Shown here: positions 43,778 through 51,073 of the stretch, in pieces | How the letters are laid out: every line of letters starts with the position of its first letter | Position numbering within the stretch: position 1 is the first letter of the stretch | Source: NAT127 sp034717695 | GTDB lineage: Bacteria > Pseudomonadota > Gammaproteobacteria > Pseudomonadales > Porticoccaceae | Assembly (NCBI GenBank): GCA_034717695.1 | Contig: JAYELS010000006.1 | Span: 1 to 64,000, forward strand | Direction of reading: 5' to 3' | Length of the DNA: 64,000 nt | Notes under the pieces: model-generated | Database searches by the model: none | What the model was told of the DNA's origin: nothing | What the model saw: the letters and a program-made list of their open reading frames with translations, nothing else | Made by a program: the position numbers and the translations under genes

Positions 43778-44905
43778 CTACTTTGTTGGAGCATCATCCA
43801 ATACATAGCTTGTGCTGCGCCCGCCCGCCTCCGATTTCCGCAGCACGCCCCGTGCAAGCAAATCATTGATGTCACGCAGGGCTGTGTCGGGGGAGCACTT
43901 GGCAATGGCCGCCCACTTGCTGCTGGTGAGCTTGCCTTCGAAGCCGTCGAGCAGCTTGTTCAGCAACTTTACCTGCCGCTCGTTCAGTGGCGTGGTCGCC
44001 CAGCGCTGCCAGAACCGCGCCTTGGCCAATACGAAGTCGAGGGTGTACTGCGCCTGATCGACGGCGCGATGGAGCGTGTCGAGGAACCAGGCAAGCCACT
44101 CGGTGACGTCCATCGACTGCTTCTGGGTTCGCTCCAGGATGTCGTAGTAGGCCTTGCGTTCACGCTGGATCTGCGCCGCCACACTATAGAAGCGTTGCGG
44201 GCTGCCGTCGGCGCGTGCCAGGAGCAGATCGCCGATGGCCCTCGCGATACGGCCGTTGCCGTCGTCGAATGGGTGCAGCGTGACGAACCACAGGTGCCCG
44301 AGCCCCGCCTTGATCAGTGGCGGCTTGTTTGATGAACTATTGAGCCAGTCGAGGAAGCGGCTGGTTTCCGCTTCCAGACGCTCAGCCGGCGGCGCCTCGA
44401 AATGCACCCGCTGGCGGCCGATGGGGCCGGAGACCACCTGCATCGGCCCGCTGGCATCGTCGCGCCAGCCGCCGACCTTGATCCTGGAGAGTCCGGAGTA
44501 ACCAGTGGGAAACAAGGCGGCATGCCAGCCGAACAGACGCTCCCCTGTTACCGGTGCCTGGCAGTTGGCCGTGGCATCCAGCACCATCTCGACCACGCCT
44601 TCGACGTGTCGATCGACCGGCGCAAGCACGCCGATGTCCACGCCCAGCCTGCGGGCGATGGACGAGCGCACGGATGCGACGTTGAGCGGCTCGCCCTCGA
44701 TCTCGCTGGTCTTGACAACGTCATCGGTGAGCGCCGCAAGGCTCGCCTGGTCACGCAGGGCCACGCCGACGTCAGCAAGGCGCCCCAGCAACAGCCCCTG
44801 GGCAAGACTGACCTCGGCCATCGGCCCGGCCAGCGCCGCCAGGTCGAAGCGCCAGTTCGGCCAGTCTCTGGCCTGCCAGATGTATTTGTAATCGCTGCTA
44901 TTCAT
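43778..44905 (-). CDS. Fic-family protein, class II (DUF4172-Fic-winged helix)
   Basis: Fic enzymes attach AMP or related groups to proteins; targets are unknown here. The 375 residues begin with a DUF4172-like region (YIWQARDWPNWRFDL). An N-terminal inhibitory motif TSEIEG (residues 66-71, S/T-x3-E-G/N) defines class II autoinhibition. The catalytic motif HPFDDGNGRIAR starts at His211 and is complete. The C-terminal 80 residues form a winged-helix-like region (LNERQVKLLNKLLDGF ... ALRDINDLLARGVLRKS), suggesting DNA binding. It sits in the ssrA islet. Confidence 0.93.
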   Translation of the reverse strand: MNSSDYKYIWQARDWPNWRFDLAALAGPMAEVSLAQGLLLGRLADVGVALRDQASLAALTDDVVKTSEIEGEPLNVASVRSSIARRLGVDIGVLAPVDRHVEGVVEMVLDATANCQAPVTGERLFGWHAALFPTGYSGLSRIKVGGWRDDASGPMQVVSGPIGRQRVHFEAPPAERLEAETSRFLDWLNSSSNKPPLIKAGLGHLWFVTLHPFDDGNGRIARAIGDLLLARADGSPQRFYSVAAQIQRERKAYYDILERTQKQSMDVTEWLAWFLDTLHRAVDQAQYTLDFVLAKARFWQRWATTPLNERQVKLLNKLLDGFEGKLTSSKWAAIAKCSPDTALRDINDLLARGVLRKSEAGGRSTSYVLDDAPTK

Positions 44906-45041
44906 GCGGAGATTATGAGCCGCAAGCGCCGCCTGCGCAAGTTATTCGCCGCAGTTAATGCGGTGATAGGGGGCACCATTCGCCGCACGGCGGCTGCTCT
45001 CCCCCGGAATAGGGGTAAATGGATGTCCTTTTGGTCGTAGC

Positions 45042-45064
45042 GACGGACGCGGGTTCGATTCCCG
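45042..45064 (+). repeat. Right attachment-type sequence (partial tmRNA T-arm copy)
   Basis: It shares the first 15 bases (gacggacgcgggttc) with tmRNA positions 43556-43570, then 2 mismatches and TCCCG. No acceptor stem or CCA follows, so it is not a functional RNA gene. The remainder of 44906-45203 contains no credible gene. Confidence 0.6.
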
Positions 45065-45203
45065 TTTTGGGAATTGAACTGGCCCCGGAGATTTGAGACC
45101 TCCAGCTGCCGGCCGAGACGGCAGCCCTTGGCACTCAAGGATACCCGCAGCACCACACCCAAGCCCGGCGCCACGCCGGACGGTTCTCCGCGGAGCGGCG
45201 CCC

Positions 45204-45935
45204 CTACCCCTCCGTCAGGGTCATCAACACATCCGCATACCAGGCGCAGTTAAGGCCCAGGGCTTCGTCCAGTTCCAGGTCGCGGGTGCCGACGTCGAGG
45301 CGGGCGGAGTGGATGCCGAGCAGCAGCCAAGGCAGGTCGGCGAGGTCTGGCGCGGGGTTGGCGATGCGCATCACCACCGGTGCCCCGCTGGTGCCCCGGT
45401 GGGTGCGGGCGTCGGTGAGAAAGTAACCGTTGCCCTGAAAGCGCAGGCCGAAGGAGGAGGCGATGGCGGCCTGGCGGGCCACCGGCATGTGGTGCAGGGT
45501 GTCGTGAAAGCCGAGGGGAAAGCCCACCACCAGCACCGAACTGCCCACCTCCACCTGGTCGAAGTGGCCGAGCAGATGGCGGGGCGTGAAGGCCCGGTAC
45601 TCCGCCGTGGCGGGCAGGGCGGGGCGTTCGATCTCGATCACGGCGACGTCGACATCACCGGCGCTGTCCTGCCCCTGGCGCCACAGGGCGCGGCCATGGC
45701 GGTAGAGGGGAATGGAGAATCCGGTGGCGCCGGCCATGTTGTCGCGGTCGATGTGAAGTTCGATGGCGAGGCGGTCGGGAAAGTGGCCGCTCGGTTCGTC
45801 GCTCACCACGTGGCGGCTGGTGACCAGGAAGAGGCGACCATCCCGGGCGAAAAAGAATCCACTGGCACCGGTGAGGGGGCGCTGGCCGTCAAAGGTGCTG
45901 ATGCGGGCGGCGGCGAGCAGCAGGGTTTCGATCAT
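45204..45935 (-). CDS. Trypsin-like serine protease domain protein, no signal peptide
   Basis: The 243 residues look like a chymotrypsin-fold peptidase. The catalytic triad candidates are His42 (LVTSRHVVS), Asp96 (GDVDVAVIEI) and Ser183 in HRGTSGAPVV, whose GTSGAP replaces the usual GDSGGP. GFFFARDGRLFLVTSRHV is the standard N-terminal strand pair. There is no signal peptide or membrane segment, so it is predicted to be cytoplasmic, unlike HtrA/Deg proteases; no PDZ domain either. Its substrate is unknown. Divergent from the HD-GYP gene. Confidence 0.82.
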   Translation of the reverse strand: MIETLLLAAARISTFDGQRPLTGASGFFFARDGRLFLVTSRHVVSDEPSGHFPDRLAIELHIDRDNMAGATGFSIPLYRHGRALWRQGQDSAGDVDVAVIEIERPALPATAEYRAFTPRHLLGHFDQVEVGSSVLVVGFPLGFHDTLHHMPVARQAAIASSFGLRFQGNGYFLTDARTHRGTSGAPVVMRIANPAPDLADLPWLLLGIHSARLDVGTRDLELDEALGLNCAWYADVLMTLTEG

Positions 45936-46150
45936 GGCGCTTGTTCTCCGGGCCTTGGCGGGCGGGCCATCCAGACGGCAGTGTTGGCCTTTGCCCGGAT
46001 GGCGTCAACCCGCACCGCTCGTGCCGCCAATGGCGCCTTACGGCAGGGACCGCGAGCGTCTCCTATACCCCCGTGGCGGCCTGGGATATAGTCCCCCGCG
46101 ACCGGCAACCCCATATCTCCACAGAGGCAGATAACGCCCGCGGACACTCC

Positions 46151-47398
46151 ATGACAACATCCGCCTACGACAAGATCGCCGCCCAGCACCTGCGCATCGG
46201 CATGTATGTGGTCGAGCTCGACCGCCCCTGGCTCGACACGCCCTTTCTGGTGCAGGGCTTTGTCATCCGCACCCTGGAGCAGCTCGAAACCCTGAAAAAG
46301 CTCTGCGACCACGTCTATATCGACAGCGGCCGCAGCCTGCGCTTCGCCCCGGGAGCGGGCCAGCCCGCCCCGGGGGCCGGCGCCAACCCCCTCTCCCGGG
46401 AAAGGCTCCAGCGGATGTTCAGGACCCGGGTCGAGCCCTACCGGGACAGCGCCCCATTCAACGACGAAGTCGCCACCGCCCGCAACATCTACGACGACTA
46501 CGAACAAATGGTGGTGCGCCTCTACGACGATGTGCGCAGCCGCCAGAAGATCAACATCCGCGAGGTCAACCATACCATCGCCGACATCGTCGACAGCGTG
46601 ACCCGCAATCCGGACGCCTGTATGCTGCTCGCCAAGCTGCGTCGCAAGGGGGATTACACCTACAACCACGCCATCGGCTCCTCCATCTGGGCGGCGGCCC
46701 TGGGGCGCCAGCTGGGCCTGCCCAAGCGCACCATCCAGAGCATCGCCACCGGCGCCCTGCTGTCGGACGTGGGCAAAGTGGCCCTCTCCGACCGCCTGCT
46801 CAACAAGGCGGGGGCCCTCACCGAGGAGGAAATCGCCATCGCCCGCTCCCACGTGGACAAGGGCCTCGCCCTGCTGGCGGAGACCCGGGGCGTCGACGCC
46901 ATCGCCCGCCAGATGCTCGAAACCCACCACGAGCGCCACAGCGGCAAGGGCTACCCGCGGGGCCTCCGGGGCGCGCAGATTCCTGTCTACGGGCGCATCG
47001 CCGCCATCGTCGATACCTACGACGCACTGATCAACGACAAGCCCTACCGCAAGGGCATGGCCGCCAGCGAAGCGGTGAAACTTCTCTATCAGGTGCGCGG
47101 CGAGGATTTCCAGGCGGAACTGGTGGAGGAATTCATCCAGGCGGTGGGCATCTACCCGGCCGGCTCCCTGGTGGAGCTGAGCAACGGCGAGGTGGGCGTG
47201 GTGGTGACAGAACACCGCCGCCGGCGCCTGCGACCGAAGTTGTTGATGCTGCTCGACGCCGACAAGGCGCGGCTCGACGAGCGGCGCTTCCTCGATCTGT
47301 TCGAGGTGACCCACGACAGCGCCGGCGCGCCACTGGATATTCGCCGCGGCCTGACACCCGACGAATACGGCATCGACCCCGACGACATCTTCGTGTAG
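46151..47398 (+). CDS. HD-GYP-domain protein with degenerate HD motif
   Basis: HD-GYP proteins hydrolyse c-di-GMP. The 415 residues have an N-terminal DUF3391-like region (about 1-130, HLRIGMYVVELDRPWLDTPF) and an HD-GYP domain (about 165-330). Family residues present include YNHAIG (His173), ETHHERHSGKGYPRGL (the GYP motif) and DTYDAL. In the HD motif, however, ALLSDVGK has Ser205 where the metal-binding His is expected. Activity is therefore doubtful. The ATG at 46151 follows an upstream frame without similarity. 8 nt before the EAL gene, probably one operon. Confidence 0.9.
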   Translation: MTTSAYDKIAAQHLRIGMYVVELDRPWLDTPFLVQGFVIRTLEQLETLKKLCDHVYIDSGRSLRFAPGAGQPAPGAGANPLSRERLQRMFRTRVEPYRDSAPFNDEVATARNIYDDYEQMVVRLYDDVRSRQKINIREVNHTIADIVDSVTRNPDACMLLAKLRRKGDYTYNHAIGSSIWAAALGRQLGLPKRTIQSIATGALLSDVGKVALSDRLLNKAGALTEEEIAIARSHVDKGLALLAETRGVDAIARQMLETHHERHSGKGYPRGLRGAQIPVYGRIAAIVDTYDALINDKPYRKGMAASEAVKLLYQVRGEDFQAELVEEFIQAVGIYPAGSLVELSNGEVGVVVTEHRRRRLRPKLLMLLDADKARLDERRFLDLFEVTHDSAGAPLDIRRGLTPDEYGIDPDDIFV

Positions 47399-47405
47399 GT
47401 GGCGG

Positions 47406-48686
47406 ATGACAAACCCCGCGATCCGCTGGCACGCCTTTCTCGCCGACCTGCGCCGCGAAGTCGCCGCCGCCCGGGCCTCAGGCGCCACCCTGGCGCTACT
47501 GCTGGTGGAGGTGCGGGAGTTCCACGGCCTCAACCTGCGCCACGGCTTCAACGACGTGGAAGGGGTGATGCGCCAGATTCTGAGCCGCCTCGCCGAACCC
47601 CTCAAAAAGGCCACCGCCATCAATCGCACAGGGCCCAACCGGCTGGCGCTGATCCTGCCGGAGCTGGCGGTGCCGGAACTGCTGCCGGTCGCCGCGCAAA
47701 AGCTGTTTACCCAGCTGGCGGCGCCCTATCCCGTTGGCGGGGGGGAGCTGGTAATCAGCCCGGGCATGGGCCTCGCCCTCTTTCCCGACCACGGCAACAG
47801 CGCCGAGGCACTGCTCGCCGAGGCGGAGCACGCCCTGGGCATCGCCCGGGACATGGCCATTCCCTTCGCCATCCCCCGCAAGGCCGGGGCGCAGCAACGG
47901 CTCCAGGCGGAACGCATGGCCCAGGATCTGGAAAAGGCGGTCGCCGACGACAGCCTGACCCTCCACTACCAGCCACAGGTGGACCTCGCCACCCTCCAGC
48001 CCGCCGGCGCCGAGGCGCTGATGCGCTGGGCGCCGAGCATCGACAATCCGGTGAGCCCCGACCACTTCATCCCCTTGGCGGAAACCTCCGGCAAGATCCA
48101 GGGCCTCACCGAGTGGGCGCTGAACACCGCCATGCGGGAGACGATGGAGCTCGACCCGGACGGCGCACTGAGCGTCAGCGTCAACGTCTCCGCCTCGTCC
48201 CTCTACGATCCGAATCTGGTGCTGGCGGTGGAATCGGGGCTCGCCATCTGGGGCCTGCCGCCCCGCCGCCTCACCCTCGAAATCACCGAGGGCGCGCTGA
48301 TGAAAAACCCCGCCCTGTGCTTCGAGCATCTGGCCCGCCTGCGGGCGCTGGGGGTACGGGTGGCCATCGACGACTTCGGCACCGGCTTTTCCTCCCTCGC
48401 CTATTTCAAGACGATTCCCGCCGACGAGGTGAAGATCGACCAGGCCTTCGTGCGCCACATGGCGACGGATGACCAGGATGCCCGCATCGTGCAGCTGGTC
48501 ATCGACCTCGCCCACGCCTTCGGCCTCAAGGTGGTGGCCGAGGGGGTGGAAAGTGGCGAGGCCCTGGCCCGGCTCGGGGACCTCCACTGCGACTTCGCCC
48601 AAGGGTTTTACCTGACAAGGCCCCTCGATTACCCGGGCTATCGGCGATGGCTCGCCGACTTCGATCCCACCCGGCTCAACCCCTGA
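47406..48686 (+). CDS. EAL-domain c-di-GMP phosphodiesterase with degenerate GGDEF domain
   Basis: The 426 residues show a GGDEF-like N-terminal domain (about 10-165) without the GGDEF signature (TGPNRLALILPE in its place), so it cannot make c-di-GMP. The C-terminal EAL domain (about 170-420) has a complete set of metal/catalytic residues: EAL at 203-205, SVNVSASSL, EITEGAL, AIDDFGTGFSSL, VKIDQAFV and AEGVES. It is therefore probably an active phosphodiesterase. It starts 8 nt after the HD-GYP stop, and its last 11 bases overlap a small gene on the other strand. Confidence 0.93.
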   Translation: MTNPAIRWHAFLADLRREVAAARASGATLALLLVEVREFHGLNLRHGFNDVEGVMRQILSRLAEPLKKATAINRTGPNRLALILPELAVPELLPVAAQKLFTQLAAPYPVGGGELVISPGMGLALFPDHGNSAEALLAEAEHALGIARDMAIPFAIPRKAGAQQRLQAERMAQDLEKAVADDSLTLHYQPQVDLATLQPAGAEALMRWAPSIDNPVSPDHFIPLAETSGKIQGLTEWALNTAMRETMELDPDGALSVSVNVSASSLYDPNLVLAVESGLAIWGLPPRRLTLEITEGALMKNPALCFEHLARLRALGVRVAIDDFGTGFSSLAYFKTIPADEVKIDQAFVRHMATDDQDARIVQLVIDLAHAFGLKVVAEGVESGEALARLGDLHCDFAQGFYLTRPLDYPGYRRWLADFDPTRLNP

Positions 48687-48819
48687 CCCGGGCCCGGCGA
48701 CAGCGTTCGCTGCAATAGATCACCTGTTCCCATACCCGCGCCCATTTTTTGCGCCAGCTGAATGGTCTGTCGCACACCGGGCAGATTTTTTGCGGCAGGT
48801 GGGGTTTGCGGTGGGTCAT
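48676..48819 (-). CDS. DUF2256 small zinc-ribbon-like protein
   Basis: A 47-residue protein, MTHRKPHLPQKICPVCDRPF and on, with CPVC near the N-terminus and YCSERCR at the C-terminus, i.e. a CxxC ... CxxxC cysteine set in a basic context (SWRKKWARVW). This matches DUF2256. It is usually found next to photolyase/cryptochrome genes, as here: its ATG overlaps the photolyase stop by one base (TGATG). Function unknown; metal binding is inferred from the Cys pairs. It overlaps the EAL gene end by 11 nt on the opposite strand. Confidence 0.88.
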   Translation of the reverse strand: MTHRKPHLPQKICPVCDRPFSWRKKWARVWEQVIYCSERCRRARVRG

Positions 48820-50345
48820 CAGAGGCTTTCCAGATCATCCAGCAAGGCCTCGGCGCGGGCCAGAACCGCCTCCCGCCGCGCCAGCGGCATTTTGTCGAGG
48901 GTGCGGCAGATCATCGCCATGCGCGGATTGGCGGCGAAGCGCGCCCGGTGGCGGGCGATGAAGTGCCAGTAGAGGCTGTTGAACGGGCAGCTGTCGGCGT
49001 CGCTCGCGGTCTTGACGTTGTAGGCGCAATGGCGGCAATGGTCGGACATTTTATGGATGTAATTGCCGGAGGCGGCGTAGGGCTTGCTGCCCAGGTAGCC
49101 GCCGTCGGCGTGCATCACCATGCCGAGGGTGTTGGGCAACTCAACCCAGTCGTAGGCGTCGGCGTACACCGCCAGGTACCAGGCGCAGATTTCCTCGGGG
49201 ATCACCCCCGCCAGCAGGGCGAAGTTGCCGGTGACCATCAGCCGCTGGATGTGGTGGGCGTAGCCGTGATCGAAGGTGTTGCGCAGGGCCTCCTTCACGC
49301 AGTGCATGGCGGTGTCGCCGCTCCAGTAAAAACCGGGCAGCGGGCGACGGTTGCCGAGGGCATTGCCCGCGGCGTAGGCCGGCATGTGCAGCCAGTAGAT
49401 GCCGCGCACGTATTCCCGCCAGCCGATGATCTGGCGAATGAACCCCTCCACGGCGTTGAGGGGCGCGCGACCGGCGCGAAAGGCGGCCTCGGCAGCGACG
49501 CACACTTCCGCCGGGGCGAGGAGACCGCAGTTGAGATAGGGGGACAGGGCGCTGTGGAACAGCCAGTCCTCGCCGCTCACCATGGCGTCCTGGTAGTCGC
49601 CGAAATGGGCGAGGCGGTGGTGGATGAAGTGGTCGAGGGCCAGGAGGGCGTCGGCCCGGGTGGTGGCCCAGGCAAAGTCGTCGAGGCGCCCCGGGTGATC
49701 GGCAAATTCCCGGGCCACCAGCGCCAGCACCTCGGCGTCGATGGCGTCCCGGGCGAAGCGCGGCAGGGGCGGGATGGGCACCTGGCCCCGGTAGGGCTGG
49801 CGGTTGCTGGCGTCGAGGTTCCAGGCACCCCCCACGGGCTGGCCCCCGTCCATCAATAGGCCCGTGCGGCGGCGCATCTCCCGGTAGAAGTATTCCATGC
49901 GCAACTGCTTGCGGCCCCGGGCCCAGGCGGCAAAATCGCCGCGCCCGCACAGGAAGCGGCTGTCCTCCAGGCAGGTCACCGGCACGCCGAGCCGCGCCGG
50001 CCACAGACCCGTGATCTGGGTCTGCAGGCGGTATTCCCCGGCGTGGGTGACCACCACCTCGGCGGCGCCCCGGGCGTCCACCTCCGCCGCCAGCACCTCC
50101 CACAGGGAGTGGTGGGGATGCTCGCCAAAGGGGTAGTACGCGACTTCCCAGCCACGCTGCGCCAACTCCCGGGCGAAATGGCGCATGGCGCTGAACAGGA
50201 AGGCGATCTTCTGGCGGTGGTGGGGAACGTAGCGGGCCTCCTCCGCCACCTCCGCCATCACCAGCCGGTCGGTGGCGGGGTCGAGGGCCGCGAGGGTGGG
50301 CAAATCGAGACTCAGCTGGTCGCCGAGGATCAGGCCAAGGCGCAC
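48819..50345 (-). CDS. Iron-sulfur bacterial cryptochrome/photolyase (FeS-BCP, PhrB type)
   Basis: The 508 residues start at GTG with RLGLILGDQLSLDLPTL and match the FeS-BCP family: antenna domain, then the FAD domain with GWREYVRGIYW and WVELPNTLGMVMHADGGYLG in pieces. Four Cys (TAMHC, then DHCRHC, then DSC) have the same spacing (88, 3, 13) as the 4Fe-4S ligands of Agrobacterium PhrB (350, 438, 441, 454). These enzymes repair (6-4) photoproducts or act in light signalling. Co-transcribed with the DUF2256 gene, and 12 nt after the Gpx gene. Confidence 0.93.
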   Translation of the reverse strand: MRLGLILGDQLSLDLPTLAALDPATDRLVMAEVAEEARYVPHHRQKIAFLFSAMRHFARELAQRGWEVAYYPFGEHPHHSLWEVLAAEVDARGAAEVVVTHAGEYRLQTQITGLWPARLGVPVTCLEDSRFLCGRGDFAAWARGRKQLRMEYFYREMRRRTGLLMDGGQPVGGAWNLDASNRQPYRGQVPIPPLPRFARDAIDAEVLALVAREFADHPGRLDDFAWATTRADALLALDHFIHHRLAHFGDYQDAMVSGEDWLFHSALSPYLNCGLLAPAEVCVAAEAAFRAGRAPLNAVEGFIRQIIGWREYVRGIYWLHMPAYAAGNALGNRRPLPGFYWSGDTAMHCVKEALRNTFDHGYAHHIQRLMVTGNFALLAGVIPEEICAWYLAVYADAYDWVELPNTLGMVMHADGGYLGSKPYAASGNYIHKMSDHCRHCAYNVKTASDADSCPFNSLYWHFIARHRARFAANPRMAMICRTLDKMPLARREAVLARAEALLDDLESL

Positions 50346-50357
50346 GGGGGCAGTCCC

Positions 50358-50906
50358 TCAGCCGAGGGCGGATTCAATGGCGGCGAGGATGCGCGGATCC
50401 TCGGGGGCGATATCCGGGGCGAAGCGGCCCACCACCCGACCCGCCCTGTCCACCAGGAACTTCTCGAAATTCCACAGGATATCGGTGTCGCTGGCGGGCC
50501 CGAGGCCGTGGGATTCGAGGCGCTGGCGCAGGGCGTTGTCGGGATTGGCGGTGGCGACCGGTTGCGCCGCGATCAGGGCGGTATAGAGGGGATGGCGGTC
50601 ATCCCCCGCCACGGAGATTTTCTGGGCCAGGGGAAACCGCACCCCGAAGGTGCCGCTGCAGAAGGCGGCGATCTCCTCGTTGCTGCCGGGCTCCTGACCG
50701 GCGAAATTGTTGGCGGGAAACCCGATCACCACCAGGCCCTTGCCGCCATGGGATTCATGGAGTTTTTCCAGGCCCTCGTACTGGGGTGTGAGGCCGCAGG
50801 CGGAGGCGACATTGACGATGAGCACGGCGGAACCGCGGTAGTCCCCCAGGGTGGCGGTGGTGCCATCCATGCGGGTGAAGGGGATGGTGTCGAGGGCTGC
50901 GCTCAT
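50358..50906 (-). CDS. Glutathione peroxidase family protein
   Basis: It reduces peroxides using thioredoxin or glutathione. The 182 residues from MSAALDTIPFTRMDGTT have the Cys form of the active site (VNVASACGLTPQYEGLEKLH, Cys37), GFPANNFAGQEPGSNEEIAAF (Gln near 74) and ILWNFEKFLVDRAG (Trp/Asn). ATG 50906 is preceded by GGAG. It forms one transcript with the photolyase and DUF2256 genes: oxidative and light damage defence together (inference). Divergent from the phosphorylase gene. Confidence 0.93.
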   Translation of the reverse strand: MSAALDTIPFTRMDGTTATLGDYRGSAVLIVNVASACGLTPQYEGLEKLHESHGGKGLVVIGFPANNFAGQEPGSNEEIAAFCSGTFGVRFPLAQKISVAGDDRHPLYTALIAAQPVATANPDNALRQRLESHGLGPASDTDILWNFEKFLVDRAGRVVGRFAPDIAPEDPRILAAIESALG

Positions 50907-51073
50907 GGGGATCTCCGGCGATCTGGAAAGTTGCCGGCAAGCATAGAAAGGTTTGCCCGCCGGGCATAGCCCCGCGCCAACAGGGGCGGGGGCAAACCGC
51001 CCCGCTGACAAAAAGCCTGACCCTTTCACGGGTTTTGCGGATAATCCCCGCAGTACCCAACGGAGCGAACCCC

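Larger units (their letters stand above)
43591..45064. mobile_element. Putative islet inserted at ssrA carrying fic
   Basis: The segment lies between the tmRNA 3' end and an imperfect copy of its T-arm sequence at 45042-45064. It holds only fic and a broken small gene and carries no integrase, so it would be a decayed or non-autonomous element. Its genes are convergent to ssrA. Inference from the repeat and the well-known use of ssrA as an integration site. Confidence 0.5.

Noticed and set aside
45042..45064. A possible second tRNA or tmRNA gene
   Set aside because: Only the T-arm matches. There is no acceptor stem, anticodon arm or CCA, so it was kept only as a repeat.
44902..45174. A 90-codon minus-strand frame upstream of fic
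   Set aside because: No family resemblance, Arg-rich and without a ribosome site; it also crosses the tmRNA-like repeat, so it is not a gene.
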